Of a DNA stretch of 64,000 nucleotides, positions 12,389 to 25,394 are shown piece after piece. This DNA comes from Glandiceps talaboti (lineage: Eukaryota > Hemichordata > Enteropneusta > Spengelidae). Where the stretch lies: the NCBI RefSeq assembly GCF_964340395.1, contig NC_135551.1, forward strand, positions 17,403,503-17,467,502, in the 5' to 3' direction. The notes under the pieces are model-generated. The model was not told the DNA's origin, made no database searches, and saw only the letters and a list, made by a program, of their open reading frames with translations. The position numbers were made by a program, and so were the translations under genes. Position 1 is the first letter of the stretch. Every line of letters starts with the position of its first letter.

Positions 12389-12449
12389 GTAATGTAATGT
12401 AATGTAATGTAATGTAATGTAATGTAATGTAATGTAATGTAATGTAATG
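12389..12449. repeat. TAATG pentanucleotide microsatellite
   Basis: Twelve near-perfect TAATG units. Confidence 0.95.
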
Positions 12450-12629
12450 GTATTTCATTACTCGTCAAAATACATAGTTCTTTTACTCTAAAAAATTACG
12501 TCACTGAATCCTTGACATATCAATTCTGACGACATTTGAGAGTTAAGCTAAAATTTGTTAAAGGGACAAAGTCCACAGTCGGACGTTTTTCTATGTTAGT
12601 TTTTTTTGCTTAGTTATATGATTATATGC

Positions 12630-12720
12630 ATAGTCTGTAAGATAAGCCGTGTCGGGTCGCATTGACACGCTAAAAAGGGAAGGCCGATGAGGGCGTAATG
12701 ACACAACGTCCGGTATCTTC
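12630..12720. mobile_element. MITE family D copy
   Basis: The left end ATAGTCTGTAAGATAAGCCG and the right end, which ends with the inverse of CGAAGATACCGGACG, resemble those of the copies at 40650-40740 and 62136-62265. GATGAGGGCG near the right end is also shared. This copy is short and diverged. Confidence 0.55.
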
Positions 12721-13736
12721 GATTTCACGATCTCTATATATTCTACTTTAATAAACTAAATCCTAGACGTTGGAGAGATTCTCTCGCCGACTTCTATGAC
12801 TACATTAGTGATTCGATTTAAATTATTTTGGAAATACCCCATACATTGTACTCGTGGGAAAGGGGTCTTGTTATTCAAGGGGAATTATTCAACATCTATA
12901 ATGGGCTGATCATAGCGCCACCTCAGGTAAGTTGTAACTATGAAACTTGACATTCTGATGAGGTTCGGAACGTCGACAACACAGAATCAACAATTACAAC
13001 CCAATATCCATTGTATTTAATTTGCTAATACAAGTTGAACTTATTTTGCATCATGATCATATGCATATGCATCACCTTTATTTATAATTCACATGTCATT
13101 TGTATAACAGGAATCAAAGAGCCTGGAGTGAAGTAATCTTTTTGAATAACGGCGCCAGGAACTATGTGATGATGTCACAACCTCAATTTTATGGCGACAC
13201 GGGATTATACTTTAAAAAAAAGGGATATTGTTATTTTGAACTTTCTTCTTGAATAGCTTTGACAATAAAGTATTCTTTCCATAATATGGAATAAGTAACA
13301 CCCCCGTCACGCCCTCCTCTCAATACAACCGTTAATAGTATTTAAAGGCACACAGGCTGAGTTTATACCTGCATTGGATGGATTATACGTAGTTTTTACT
13401 GCATATTTAAAAGGTACTCACATTATTGTACTTACTGTAGCACACGTAACCATCACTTGCAATTGACTGAACTCAAACCTGAAACCTCAGTGTTATTAAG
13501 ATATAAGTCATAAACAATCTGATGACGTAATTTATCATACGTATCAAAAAATGTTCAGGAAATTCCTACTATGCTGAATCAACTGTACTATTAAACAATG
13601 CCAGAAGACAATCACAATAATATTATAGAAGACATGCATCGATATTTATATTACACTGGAATGTAGTATCATTATAAATTCAGCGCATGCCACTTTAAAC
13701 TACCGTACAGTTGAAAAATTGGAAATGAAATTACAT
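12721..13736. other. Intergenic, no gene recognised
   Basis: AT-rich single-copy-looking DNA; no exon recognised. Confidence 0.45.
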
Positions 13737-13824
13737 CGTTGTAAACCACAGCCCTTTTTACAGCACTGTCCACAGATGCACCGCGACTAGTGTCGCGGAA
13801 GAAATAACAGCTCTGGTTTGCGAT
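13737..13824. mobile_element. MITE family C copy
   Basis: Starts CGTTGTAAACCACAGCCC, contains GTGTCGCGGAAGAAATAACA and ends GCTCTGGTTTGCGA, matching the copies at 30930 and, inverted, at 42055 and 11580. Confidence 0.7.
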
Positions 13825-14660
13825 AAATGGTGAACTTAATATTATTGATATTATTTCAGAATTTGTAGAATTGTCTCATTATGGTTTTCCGTTTTCGAGG
13901 CCAGAGGGGTTAAATTTTCAAAAATCGTGCAGTTCATTTACACCGGTTATAAAGAAGTCTGATAGGGCTGAACAAGACGATACATCTTAAAGTCTACATT
14001 GATTGTTGATTGTGTTATGCAATTGTCATGGTGACAGACAGAACAGTCTTTCAGAGTCTCACTGGCATGGTTAAATTGTCTGCATAGAAATCTAGCTCTA
14101 GCGAAGAGTTTGAATTTAAATAGTGTAATCAGTCTAATCAAGGCTAGTCAATCAACCGATGAGGGCGCACATAAGGAAATTGGACTTATAGATCTCCAGT
14201 ACTATTAAAGTCAACAAGTGAGACAGCGAGAGACTGTGGTAGCTTTATATATTTTCTAATAAGAGCGCCCCCACGGCTCCCCCCCCCCGCTTTCGGCGTA
14301 CAATTCTTTGAGAAACGCCTCAGAATGAGTTACTACTGTAACTATTAAAACTGTACTAAATAGCTGCAAATGAACATGTTTTTGTAGCTGTATACATGTT
14401 AACTCAAATATGATAGATTTTTCGGTCCGTACCCTAAATCAGCTCCCTCAACGGCGATCACGATTTAAACCTGTTATTGCAGTACTAAGAGATAAGATCG
14501 ACCACTGGTAAACATGTACAATATCTAATTATTGGTATTTTTCAGTAAAGTTATATAGTTACAACCTTGGATTGTGTGAAGGAGTCACTGATATATTTCA
14601 TAATCTAATTTCTTGGACGAATTCCACTAGTCAATCATAGTCATTATGTTTGTATAACCA
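13825..14660. other. Intergenic, no gene recognised
   Basis: A C-run near 14280 and AT-rich DNA; nothing assignable. Confidence 0.45.
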
Positions 14661-14815
14661 CAAAAAGCACTGACGACAAAAACGACGATAGAAACAACAA
14701 CAATAACAACAACAACAACAACAACAACAACAACGACAACGACGACGACGACGACGACAACAGCGACAGCGACAACGACGACGACAACGACGTCGACAAC
14801 AACGACATCAAACAA
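14661..14815. repeat. ACA/ACG trinucleotide tract
   Basis: Imperfect ACA, ACG and GAC triplets. The Val-rich minus-strand frame is a repeat translation. Confidence 0.9.
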
Positions 14816-15143
14816 CACACATACTGAAGGAGGTACGCCTATACACCATGCCAGTAAAGTATACTCTCAAATCAGGAGAGGTAAAATTGACAGTCCGCCG
14901 TGACAAATCTTATTACTTACTACCAAGACTACCTAGTCGAGGTGCTAGACCCTCGGGCAATTCTGCTAACTTTAAAAGCTACCCCAGGTCACATAGTCCC
15001 AAGGCGTGCTAGAGATACTGCCATCCCCGGCTTTTGTTCAGCCACCCTCCCAACGTAGATCTGAGGTCTTGTTACAAGACCACTAGTGACCACACAAATA
15101 GAAGCAAGCTTGTACAAATACAAATCTCTATCTGTCTCTGTAC

Positions 15144-15190
<47 letters not shown>

Positions 15191-16859
15191 GTGCTAAATA
15201 AACAATCTGAGAATATTCCTTTACAAATACAACCAGCCTGAGAGAAATTTGTATATGGTGTAAATACAAGCAATTAGGTTAACACTCACCTACTCCAAAC
15301 GGTTAAAAACATAGATTACTTTTGGCACCATTTGTCAGCGAACTGTTACGATTCAATGTGTACCAAACACAATTCCTCGTCGGTACACCGCTGTATTATA
15401 TAGTACTTAACCAGCTTCAAATTTTTGCCCTAGAGTTCAAAATCTGAAATGATCATAGATTCAACCGTGACTTCACAACAACGCAACTTGTGTTATTAAA
15501 TATTTTGAAGTAATTACCTTCAGCGATAACATTCTAATTAATATCCAACAGGACTTGCACTCAACTGATAAAGTTTAACAAAATTAATTATACCCGAACG
15601 CTGTGAAAATCATGTTTGTGTTTGAACGTCTTATCGTTGCCTGAAGTATGAGCAGTATGACCCCCACGAAGATATATGGTAATGTTAACAGAATCTTGAA
15701 CAAGACATTGTTGTAATCCTGTAAGATTTGCACCATAATACAGTACAACTATATCCTTTAAGATAGAGGATAACATTATGAAAACCGATAAGATTTTCAT
15801 AAAATATGCCCAAGTAGGAATTTTATGATTATTTTTGATATTGGAGATATCGCGTTAATGTTGGGTAAAACTTTAAGGTGGTGAATTTGTATCTTAGGTT
15901 GTATGTAATTTGAATGACTTATTCATTTTTAAACAATGAAATCAAAATCATTGTAATTAACTCAGATGTCTAAAGCGATTTGAATACACAACAGCATTTA
16001 CAACACATATTCATGTATGAATGACTAAATACCTCGCATACTTAACTGACCTATTCAGCTTTGTTGCCTCTTTTCTTTATAATTATACCGAGGGATTTGT
16101 GAAGTCTCAAGGGAGGGAAAATCGTGAAAGGCGATTGCTGCATCAAACAGACAAAGGACAAAGAATTGCGTTAAAGAAACGGGTATGTGTAGGGGATGAA
16201 GTAGTTTATTCAAACGGGGTAGTCTGAAAACAAAGGACCAGCTAATACGGTAGAATGGACAGATAATTATAGCCAAGACAAGTTGTATGGTTTGCGACAG
16301 ATTAAGTAGAGAAGACAAAACTATACTTGAATGTCACTTTAATGGACAACTGTATACACCGACAGTGTTTCCTCAAGAACTGTTTTCACAAGAGGACTCA
16401 GAGACTGTCAACACCTTCTGACAATCGGTAGCTAGCCGGGGTATGCGCTGGTTGTTTTGATATACGTACCATGTCAGAAATGCTTAGCTTTTACTTTGTT
16501 CACGGCCTGGGCAATGTGGGAGGTGTACTTGGCTGGATAATTGGTACAGGCTGTTTGTTGATCTCATCATTGTTTCTACTTTCAAACTTGGTGTGTCAAT
16601 ATATGGCGATCAATTTACAAGCACGAACGCTAGAAGGAGTCAAAGACTAGGGGTCAATTGTCTACATTCAACCGGAAAATAGAAGTCAAAAGTCTCGAAA
16701 AATGTTTGAAAATCGGCAACCTAGCTGTGAAACTATGCTATCCAATTTAAAAATATGGGGGTCAAAAATCGTTCACACATTAAACCAGAACCAAACAGAA
16801 TGCAAAATTAGCTATGGAAAATTAATTATATAACACTAAATGAAATTTGCCGCTTGATA
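14816..16859. other. Intergenic with TCTG tract and repeat fragment
   Basis: A TCTG microsatellite spans about 15143-15187. The segment 16535-16615 (GGCTGTTTGTTGATCTC, then TCAATATATGGCGATCA) recurs at 19402-19468. No gene recognised. Confidence 0.5.
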
Positions 16860-17880
16860 CTTACATGTAAGATTTTTCCTAATTATCGCAAAATCATTAA
16901 TTATGCAAATTGAAAAATTAAGATTATAAGCTACATCAACAAGCTTTAAAGGAAACAATGTACTTCTTTACCAACAAATTGAATGCATTTACCAAATTAT
17001 ATATATATATATATAAAATGATATGAAATTTGAAGTTTGAATTCTTACCCTAATTACCGAAAATCATTTATTATGCAAATTTCTCCATAAAACTAAAAGC
17101 TATATCGACAAACTGTACAGTACATGTACACTTTGTTATGTTTAATGTATGATAAAGCAAATTTATGAAATTTGAAACTTGCATTCTAAGATATGGTATA
17201 ATTATCAAAAAGTTATTAATTATGCAAATGACATATTACTATACAAATAAAGGATCACTTTGTTTCATCAACGAATACACCAAATTATGTACCATTTGAA
17301 GCTTGTGTTCTTGTGTACGGCCTAACTGACAAAAATCATTAAATTATGCAAATGATCCATTTCAACCAAAGGCTATGTCAACAAACTTCATGGGACTTGT
17401 GCGCATCATTATGGTTGATATGTGTATCAAATTAGCTTAGATTCTTGAGATTTACATGTAGTCTAATTACCGAACATCTTTATTTACGCAAATTACACAT
17501 TGAGGCTACAGAACTATGCCAACGGGCTTGATGGGATATGGAATTTGAAGTATGCATTCTTTAGATAGAGTCTAATTACTGAAAAATCATTAATTATATA
17601 AATAACCCACTAAAATTAAAAACATATATGGTAAGTAGTTTTATGGGAAGTGTGCTTTGTTATGGTTGATGTATGTGCCAAATGTTGCGGAATATTAATT
17701 GTGCATTCTTTAGATATACTTTACTTACTGCAAATCATTAATTATGCAAATTACTCCTCAAAATTGTAAGCTACATTAACAAATTGTTATTGTTAATACA
17801 TAGATTTATATTGAATTTGAAGTATGCTTTCTTAAGATGGAGCCAAATTATTTTTTTTTAAGTTTATATAAATGCAGGTG
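16860..17880. repeat. Degenerate ~130-bp tandem array
   Basis: Seven to eight diverged copies, each with a segment like AATTTGAAGTTTGCATTCTT followed by TAATTACCGAAAATCATTAA and TTATGCAAAT. The TTATGCAAAT landmark falls near 16903, 17070, 17220, 17345, 17740 and, degraded, 17485 and 17595. Short TA run near 16999. Confidence 0.7.
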
Positions 17881-18559
17881 AATTAATATATGTTTACCAA
17901 AAGATGTGTAGCAAGTTCCAGTAGAATCAATCCAGTAGTTTTTGAAATATCGTGTTCACAGACAGACAAACAGACGCACAGACAGGTAGACAAAAACATA
18001 ACATTACCTCTACTTACGTAAAAAGGGGGCCAAGCCTCTGCTAAAAATTCTAGTCTGCATGTGTCAAGGGGGGGGGGGGGTCACAACCGTGGTATGGATG
18101 TAGATACCCTTACTATATAGGAGTACGAAGAGGGGGAAGGGGTGAGTTTTCAGAACGAACGTTAAGACTGCATAAAGTAATCTCCAATGTTGATGATCTA
18201 GGCCTGACCATGATACCAGTATTATAATTCGTCAGAAAATAAGTAAAGTTACGAATAATCTAGAGGAATTTAACATATATAGTACACGAAATATATTAAT
18301 ATCACAACATTTCGCGACATAAGTATTTGTGAGTAGCGAACCCAAATCATGTACTAGTATTTGCCGATCTATTGATTAAACCTGCTAAGGCTGTTACTGG
18401 AGTATTATTTTTTTTCCTTCAGCAAACCAACAATACATATTCACTTAAAATTGTTAGAATACCAATAATTATACATTGCATATGTCAATGAGATCTATAC
18501 ATCGTACAGCAATAAGTTGAGATAGTGAATCATTGGCGGTGCTGGACGTTGGATGCAGA

Positions 18560-18565
<6 letters not shown>
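17881..18565. other. TE-end-like segment and unassigned DNA
   Basis: 17915-18045 has GTTCCAGTAGAATCAATCCA, GTAGTTTTTGAAATATCGTG, CAGACAGACAAACAGACG, and a final ACATTACCTC. A similar GTAGTTTTTGAGATATCCTG plus CAGA-tract arrangement occurs at 55895-56185, so this is probably a dispersed element end. A G-run lies near 18069. No gene seen. Confidence 0.45.
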
Positions 18566-18605
<40 letters not shown>

Positions 18606-18675
18606 TTACAACAAAACTATTGCGCTCTATCACTGCGGTATAGAGCACTGTTTTAGCAGATCGATACTCACCGAG

Positions 18676-18748
<73 letters not shown>
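18562..18748. mobile_element. TA-flanked hairpin module, short form
   Basis: A TA array (18562-18602), then a ~76-bp unique module, then a second TA array (18677-18748). The module starts TAGTTTTACAACAAAACTA, a small inverted repeat, and continues through GCGGTATAGAGCACTG to GATACTCACCGAGTT. The same 60-odd bp, inverted, occur at 53837-53903, also between TA arrays. Confidence 0.7.
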
Positions 18749-18752
<4 letters not shown>

Positions 18753-18779
18753 AGTATCAAGCAAGATACAATTTACTTA

Positions 18780-19565
18780 TACTGAGTTTATATATATATC
18801 ATGTATATACATGTGTGTGTGTGTGTATGTGTGTGTGTGTGTGTATGTGTGTGTGTGTAACATTTACTATCCATATCATGATGACGCTTACTTGAAAACG
18901 TAAGCTCAAATTTTACAACAATAATAAATATAATACACTCACGTGTGTACTAGTTACCTACTTGTTTTTAAATGTACTTAAGGCTAGAGGGGGAGTCACA
19001 GGGCAGAGCCAATTTGATAAAATTGATAGACCACTCAGTATCTATGACGATGCAACGTGTTCGCTTTTTGACCCAGTCAGTATGCTAAGGTTAATTATGT
19101 TGGGTTGCCATAGAAACGGACGTCATGCAGTATGTCTGGGTTAAAGACAAATTAACGCCATCTGCTTAGAATAGAAATGCCATGTGTTGACATTAATTCT
19201 GTACAACGCCAATAAACACATCCTGAACACACATTGTCGACAGGACTTTAATAAATCTCAACAAAACTTGCCTCAATTATGATAGACAGGGTGTAAAACA
19301 CTGCCCTAAAATTCTAATATCATATAAAGCGACCCTTTCAACACCAGTTGACAGTAGCTGTCGGCCAGCACGTAGGTTACCATGGTCCCAGGTCAAAGTT
19401 AACGGCTGTTTGTTGATCTCCATCATTGTTTCTACTGTCAAACTTGGTGAGTCAATATATGGCGATCAGTTCAGTATCTGGAATTCAAGGAATCAGCACA
19501 CGTACACACAGACACAGACATATAATATCACACATATCAATCAATTATCGTAGTCTATGTAATTG
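18780..19565. other. Intergenic with GT microsatellite
   Basis: A GT/GTAT tract spans about 18812-18858. 19402-19468 repeats the segment at 16535-16615. No gene recognised. Confidence 0.45.
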
Positions 19566-19571
19566 TCTGTA

Positions 19572-19602
<31 letters not shown>

Positions 19603-19621
19603 ATGTATGTATGTATGTATG

Positions 19622-19653
<32 letters not shown>

Positions 19654-19677
19654 ACATGTATCATTCATTCATATTAT

Positions 19678-19735
<58 letters not shown>
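19566..19735. repeat. Compound microsatellite TCTG, TATG, TA
   Basis: TCTG (19570-19599), TATG (19600-19650) and TA (19682-19734) in succession; overlapping Cys/Val/Tyr/Ile frames are artefacts. Confidence 0.95.
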
Positions 19736-19737
<2 letters not shown>

Positions 19738-20400
19738 CATATTGTTAAATTGTACTTTCTAGCAATTTTGGATACTTAGATAATCTCGATGATGATAATG
19801 CTATGTGCGAGATTGAAGGGAATACATTTGACTCATGCATCATTATACGTATACTATCCCTTTCAGCATAGAGACAGATATACCACCAATCAATAGCGTT
19901 ATATGACCACCGTATATCAAAAATACGCGTACAATAGATACTTTAGGAGTATGTAGCCGGTAGCAACTATTTCGTTGTCGGTTATTAAGTCCTTATTTTG
20001 TGGATTGGTGGCTGTATTCCAAAACAATTCAAATTCAAACATTAGTATAGTCTCAATTTTTAAAAAAAATACAATTTGGTAACTTGGCATATACTTTGTG
20101 GAGTGGAGTTGAATGGAAACAGTTGCATTAGACGGCATCCCATGATTAAATATATTTCACGTAATATAATAAAACATGCATGTTGCGACACAAAACTCAC
20201 GAGTTTCATTGATCATGACGGTGTTTTAGTTAACTTAAAGGGCCATGTTTTAATCCAGGGTCATCTCATTAGTGTTTATCTAATAATAAGGATTACATGG
20301 TACTACGTTCTTTCGTTCTGGGCCAGCTTTTTCTACAGCGCTGTCAAACAACTGCATATTTCAGAGCTGGCATAATCCAAAGTGGGGTTTCAGAAACGAT
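19736..20400. other. Intergenic, no gene recognised
   Basis: Short frames on both strands, none with a domain. Confidence 0.45.
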
Positions 20401-20402
20401 GA

Positions 20403-20640
20403 TACTAGACTGGAGTCTGAGGACCTGGCGTTGATCCGTTTATGTAACCACTTTCCACATATAGTGGTTACATAATCGGAAACAACTACGGAGCCTCCAG
20501 TCTACTGCTTTGCCATACAGAAGTACCCACAGGTATTCGAATCAATGTGTATGATTTAAAAAAAAAATATGTATGTAAATAAGACTTATTTATATACAAT
20601 ACATTTTTTTTCTACACATTGATTCGAGTACCTGTGGAAG
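20403..20640. repeat. Cluster of inverted repeats
   Basis: TAGACTGGAGTC (20407) is inverted near 20496-20507; TGTAACCACTTTCC and its inverse form a small palindrome at 20442-20474; CCACAGGTATTCGAATCAATGTGTA (read as two parts, from 20528) is inverted at about 20614-20638. Probably small non-autonomous elements. Confidence 0.6.
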
Positions 20641-22430
20641 TACCTATATTCTTCCTCATTCGATGTGGTGCACCATATATAGTTTTCGCATATCCTAGCT
20701 CTGAGAAATATAGTATTCTAAAACAGTAGCATCGTTCCTGCACTGAACATTCACAAAGTTTCAATATACTAGCTTACCAGGTACCAGTGGCATTCTGAAA
20801 TGCTTCTCGACAAAAAAGGTAAATGTGTGACGTCATAATTAATTAGCGTCAACAAATTACGTCATTAAATGATTTTTTTTTTTAATGGTAAGCTACGACG
20901 TGAATGACCTTGCACGACAGATGACTCAGAGATTATAACGTTGTGGGCCTTGGCTGGTTGAAAGTAGTAGACATGCTGTAGCGATATACTGTGTTCCTTG
21001 ATCGTTTTAAAATACAGACCTCACTCTTCAAAACGTGCTCGCCAGAGGTTTCATTGCCTTAGCAGAAATGTGAGCTCTGGCTTGCGAAAATGTGGTCCTT
21101 GTCCAGACACATAAAATGAAGAAACACCAACACATTGTTACAAAAGAGAAAGGAAGAAATCTCCCCAGCTGAGCAATAGTAGTCCAGGTTATAAGCTACC
21201 AACCAGTATCAATATACAACCTATACTAATGTTTATGGATGACTTAACGAGGAGAAGCAATTTATAGAGCAGTGCTGGTATAAAGTGTTGACGTGTTTGG
21301 TCGTTGAACTGGAAATAATTAGCTATGCATTACCACCACTGAGACCGAACTGATGGAGTGCAGAACTTTCTACCGCTGGCATTCCGGGTCGATGGCCGAG
21401 TGACTTTTGGATTCCCATCGTCACACAAACACACTAACGAGAAAGCTATAACACAGACAATACTAGGGTACAGCAAGGAATTTGGACTTCTGTTTTGGAC
21501 TTCAATCACTTTGACTTGAATATGCAAATTACCTAGTTCACCGGTCACATCCGTGAACATCTTTTGGTAGACACCTTTCATGGTTTTTCATGGACTCCGG
21601 AAATTACTCTGATGTGTAACAATAAGAGCTCTCATAAAACATAAATGAAAACACCTTTGTCTGAAAAAGACGGCCTTGATAGTTTTTTATGTATACATGA
21701 TATTGTTATACGCCCAAATAGAGGTCATAGTTGCAGCCTAGCATCGTGTTGTGATATGTAGCAAGAAAATAGAAGATTTACGTTTGAATTGGTTCAAACA
21801 GCCAAACTTTTTTTTTGTCAAACATATTTTACTAGTATCCTTCTACCTCCATGGAGGGAAGTAACTACTAAACTCGGCCGTGGGGTCTTTCCTTCGTATT
21901 TGTGTGCAAATGAATTTGTTACGGTCACTCGTGTGGTGTAAACAGAAATGGAAACAGTTGATTATTTTGTGCTGTATAGGTACCTTTAGGCGGGAAACAA
22001 GAACACTTTAGCCATCGTTAAGTAGTATGGTTTGCTCTTGCGAGAGAGTACCGAGTATTGTTCAAAATATTTCCAAACGCTTTCCTTTCTCAAGGGTGTA
22101 GGGATGTATTACAGAATTCGGATGTCGGGTGAAATGTTTAGGTTTTTCGAATTCTTACATTGCTATTAGACCCAGGTTTGCTTTGTATTTCAATGGGCAA
22201 ATGTGTACAGGTAGATATCTTGGTGTTATGAACGGAAATCACCGCGACAAGTTATTCGCCGAGCGGTAACTCAGTCAAACTAGCCGACTTGACAAATGGC
22301 TTCCTTCAGACTGTATAAACACCAGAATAGGACACATTCAACATCAGCTGTGGATGCAAGCAATAAAGGTGTTAAACTTTGTAAACGTCAGAACCAGACA
22401 TGAAAAACAGTGACTATGACACTTTGTAGA
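20641..22430. other. Intergenic, no gene recognised
   Basis: A minus-strand frame at 21330-21581 has no domain or clear splice support. A MITE C fragment lies near 21060-21092. Confidence 0.4.
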
Positions 22431-22672
22431 CGTAAGGCCGCTCCTATTTCCAGCTTTGTGGATGTACGTGTGTTTGTAAATTAGAGACCTCAGACATGCT
22501 ACACCACCTTCTTTGACAGTACTAATTTGTAGACACATAAAAGGCCAGTCCTATTTCCAGCTTTGTGGATGTACGTGTGTTTGTAAACTAGAGACCTCAG
22601 ACATGTTATATCCCCTTCTTTGACAGTACTAATTTCGGTAGGCGTAAGGCCAGTCCTATTCAGGACTCGAAC
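22431..22672. repeat. Tandem duplication, ~110-bp unit
   Basis: Two copies of a unit containing GGCC.CTCCTATTTCCAGCTT, GTGGATGTACGTGTGTTTGT and CCTTCTTTGACAGTACTAAT (from 22435 and 22541), plus the start of a third (GGCCAGTCCTATT at 22647). Confidence 0.85.
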
Positions 22673-23436
22673 AAGTGATGTCATAGTGCCATGACCCTGG
22701 GTCGTCGGATGTCACATTTTGAGAAATGTCCCTCATTCATCCTCCCACCGTTCAGAACAATCCACTATTCACCTTTTCTTGTATAGAACATGTAGTGCTA
22801 ACTACCAACAGTTGTAGTGTATACATTTGGCGCGTAATCCCTTCTGGGATTTACTTTCTGACGACTTCTACTCGTTCACTTTTGACCAAGCAAAGTTTAA
22901 CCCTTTCATTATTATCCCGCCAAAATTTTGTGTCGAACAAATTCTTGTGGGTTTTTAACTTTTTTTTGCTCGTCTGGTGCTTTTTGCACTCCGCGACCCC
23001 GAATTGTATAATCAACCCATATTACTAAATCAATATAGAATTTTCGCAAGGGATCAAATTTTAAAAATACAGTTGGTTGTTATGGAGACGATGGCGGGTA
23101 GAATTTAGGTTGAATTTTTCCATTTACTTCTATTAAGCATTCTGAAAGATTTTAACGTTTTCCTAATTTTATGTTAATGTCACTTAAGTTGTACGGTGGA
23201 ACCTTGATGATTTATTGACAACAAATCAACATCTTAGAAACATCCAAAATTTACCAAATGTTTAAAAAATATACTTATCATATTACCAATACTATATGCT
23301 TTTTAAGAATATCGAGGCCAATATTCCCGTTATCACGGTGATCTACAAATAATGCTGTGACGTCATCAAACATGAGATTCCTTGTACATGCACAATTCCA
23401 TATGGTCGGCCACTTAAACCATGATGTTACAAAATT
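22673..23436. other. Intergenic, no gene recognised
   Basis: Single-copy-looking AT-rich DNA; no exon recognised. Confidence 0.4.
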
Positions 23437-23666
23437 TCATTTTGAGCACCATGTCGTCCTTTCATGGCGACCTTTTGTTGTATCAATGAAACGACTGTAC
23501 TCTTGAAGACAGTGTGAGTTCCTGTGGTACAAAATAACCCTGACTGAAAGTCCATTATTTACACGACTATACGGTACATACACATACTTCTTACAGTCTC
23601 CAATGGGTTGGAGTGGAATCTTTCCAGACAATTGGTAAAGCATTCCACGACACTTACTAATCATGT
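23437..23666 (-). CDS. Possible terminal exon, unassigned secreted-type protein
   Basis: An open stretch of 75 codons plus TGA lies downstream of a plausible acceptor (CTCTCCAG, ending at 23667) and would start in phase 1. The peptide contains five cysteines (KCRGMLYQLSG, GDCKKYVYVPYS, NSHCLQEYSR, TTWCSK) and has mixed codon use unlike the surrounding repeats. I do not recognise the family. A GTGAGT donor-like site lies only 25 nt upstream of the acceptor, too close for a normal intron, so any upstream exon is unknown. It may be a real last exon or chance. Confidence 0.25.
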
Positions 23667-24836
23667 CTGGAGAGATATACTATTTACTCACATACGGTGC
23701 ATTTGGGTATCAATGACAAACTCCTTGGTGTAAGTTTTCATGGTTTTTTTTTGAGGCTGCTGATGGAAAGTAATAATAATTTATTCAATTCGATTGGTAC
23801 TATCGGTTATCTCAACAGTCTGGACTACGGTAGTCTGGTAACCCAAGTCTCTCATTGACTGCTGTAAAAATACAGACGACGTGGGTCACTCCATACCCTA
23901 CTCGTGTAAAACACCTTTTAACGGCGTTGGTTCACGGCTGCGTGAGACAAAATCAAAACAGCACTAGTATGTTGGTGCAATAGCTCACCGTACTCACTTC
24001 ACATTCCTACCACAGAGAAGATTGGATGAATGTTTCGACTGACATTAGCGAAATCTTTTGTTTTGTTTGTTTGTTGTCGGTCATCGTGTCTATTCGTTTG
24101 CTTTCAAACCAAATACAAGTCGTAATGTGTGTTTTGTATCTATATACTTGCTTGGAATCAAATGAGAACCGATGTTACATGTATACCGACAGCACACCTA
24201 TACATTGTACAAAGAACATTCAGGGTGGTCCTTTCTGTGACGTAATTTTCACTTAATATATAACATGCACAACACTATCAGATTTAAACTCCCCTTTTTT
24301 AATTTAATGTTTTAGTCTAAATGTTTAGTCTAGCAGGCGAAATACATGTAAAACATTTGACCAAACCCTGTGGCTATTTTCGTAAAAGAATAGGTGACGT
24401 AAAATGTGAAAGATGGCATTTAAAATATGTCAATTCCCAAGCGGACTGTTGCAATGTTGTCTATGTAATGTAGAACCGGGTGTTATTCCACGACATGTAC
24501 GTGAAATGCTATACAGGTAGCGCGAGACTGTCTGCTACATGTATAAGGCAATGGTATGCAATAATTTTTACCCCACGATCTATGACGAAAGCACATCATA
24601 GAGAGGTCTATTTACAAAACAAGTGTCTATTTATAACGAATTAGGACGTAATTTATGACCTCGTCTTAAGTTCACCAGCATCCGAAGTAGCAACAATATC
24701 CTGTATCACGTGACAAAGCAGCTGTTTACTGAAATTTATGATCTATAGTGTAAACCTTGCAACGCGATATATAGGCCAATTTTACTAAGGTTAGTGCACG
24801 GAACTATACGGACTACTCATAACATGGGTTTACCGT
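23667..24836. other. Intergenic, no gene recognised
   Basis: No recognisable exon or repeat beyond AT-rich DNA. Confidence 0.4.
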
Positions 24837-24837
24837 T

Positions 24838-24966
24838 TAGTCTAGAATTCTAAACTGGTGCAGTGTACGTATTAAAAACGTCATTACATTTCTCCTTCTT
24901 CTTCTTTGGAGAAGTGTAATGCAGTTTTTAATACGTACACTGCACCAGTTTAGAATTCTAGACTAT
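24838..24966. mobile_element. Long near-perfect hairpin element
   Basis: The arms at about 24838-24895 and 24908-24966 are inverted copies. Read outside-in they go TAGTCTAGAATTCTAAACTG, GTGCAGTGTACGTATTAAAA, and a slightly diverged inner part ending TTCTCC/GGAGAA. The loop is a short TTC-rich run. It looks like a foldback MITE; no target duplication was identified. Confidence 0.8.
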
Positions 24967-25360
24967 ATTGGGTTACGCTTCCGTGTTAGTGTCTTGTTTT
25001 GCTTCATAAGGCTTTCTTTAATTGTTATGACAGACTGACCGATGGGAAAAAAACCTCACACAGAAACATGATATGTCTGGGTGTAGATCTGCTGGCTTGC
25101 AAATACATTTTTTTCCTTCAAAATATTAACAAAAATATTATATTTTTTGTTTGTTTTACGCTATACTCAGTTATCCTAAGATTCGAACATTAACCCGAAG
25201 AGAAAATCGATCTATTCTAATTATATCGTTTTTTTTTTTTAATTTGTCCTCGCTATTAACAGACTCACCACGTTTGTGGTTCTGGCTATCCTATGTATAC
25301 ATGTTCAGTTCAATGTATAAGACTAGAACAGATGAAATAGCTAGAATCGAGCGCTCCCCC

Positions 25361-25394
<34 letters not shown>

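Noticed and set aside
16021-16318. Overlapping plus and minus frames of 68 and 87 codons
   Set aside because: They overlap on opposite strands, and neither shows a domain or splice support.
21330-21581. Minus-strand 83-codon frame with hydrophobic segment
   Set aside because: No recognisable domain, start context or neighbouring exon; composition is compatible with chance.
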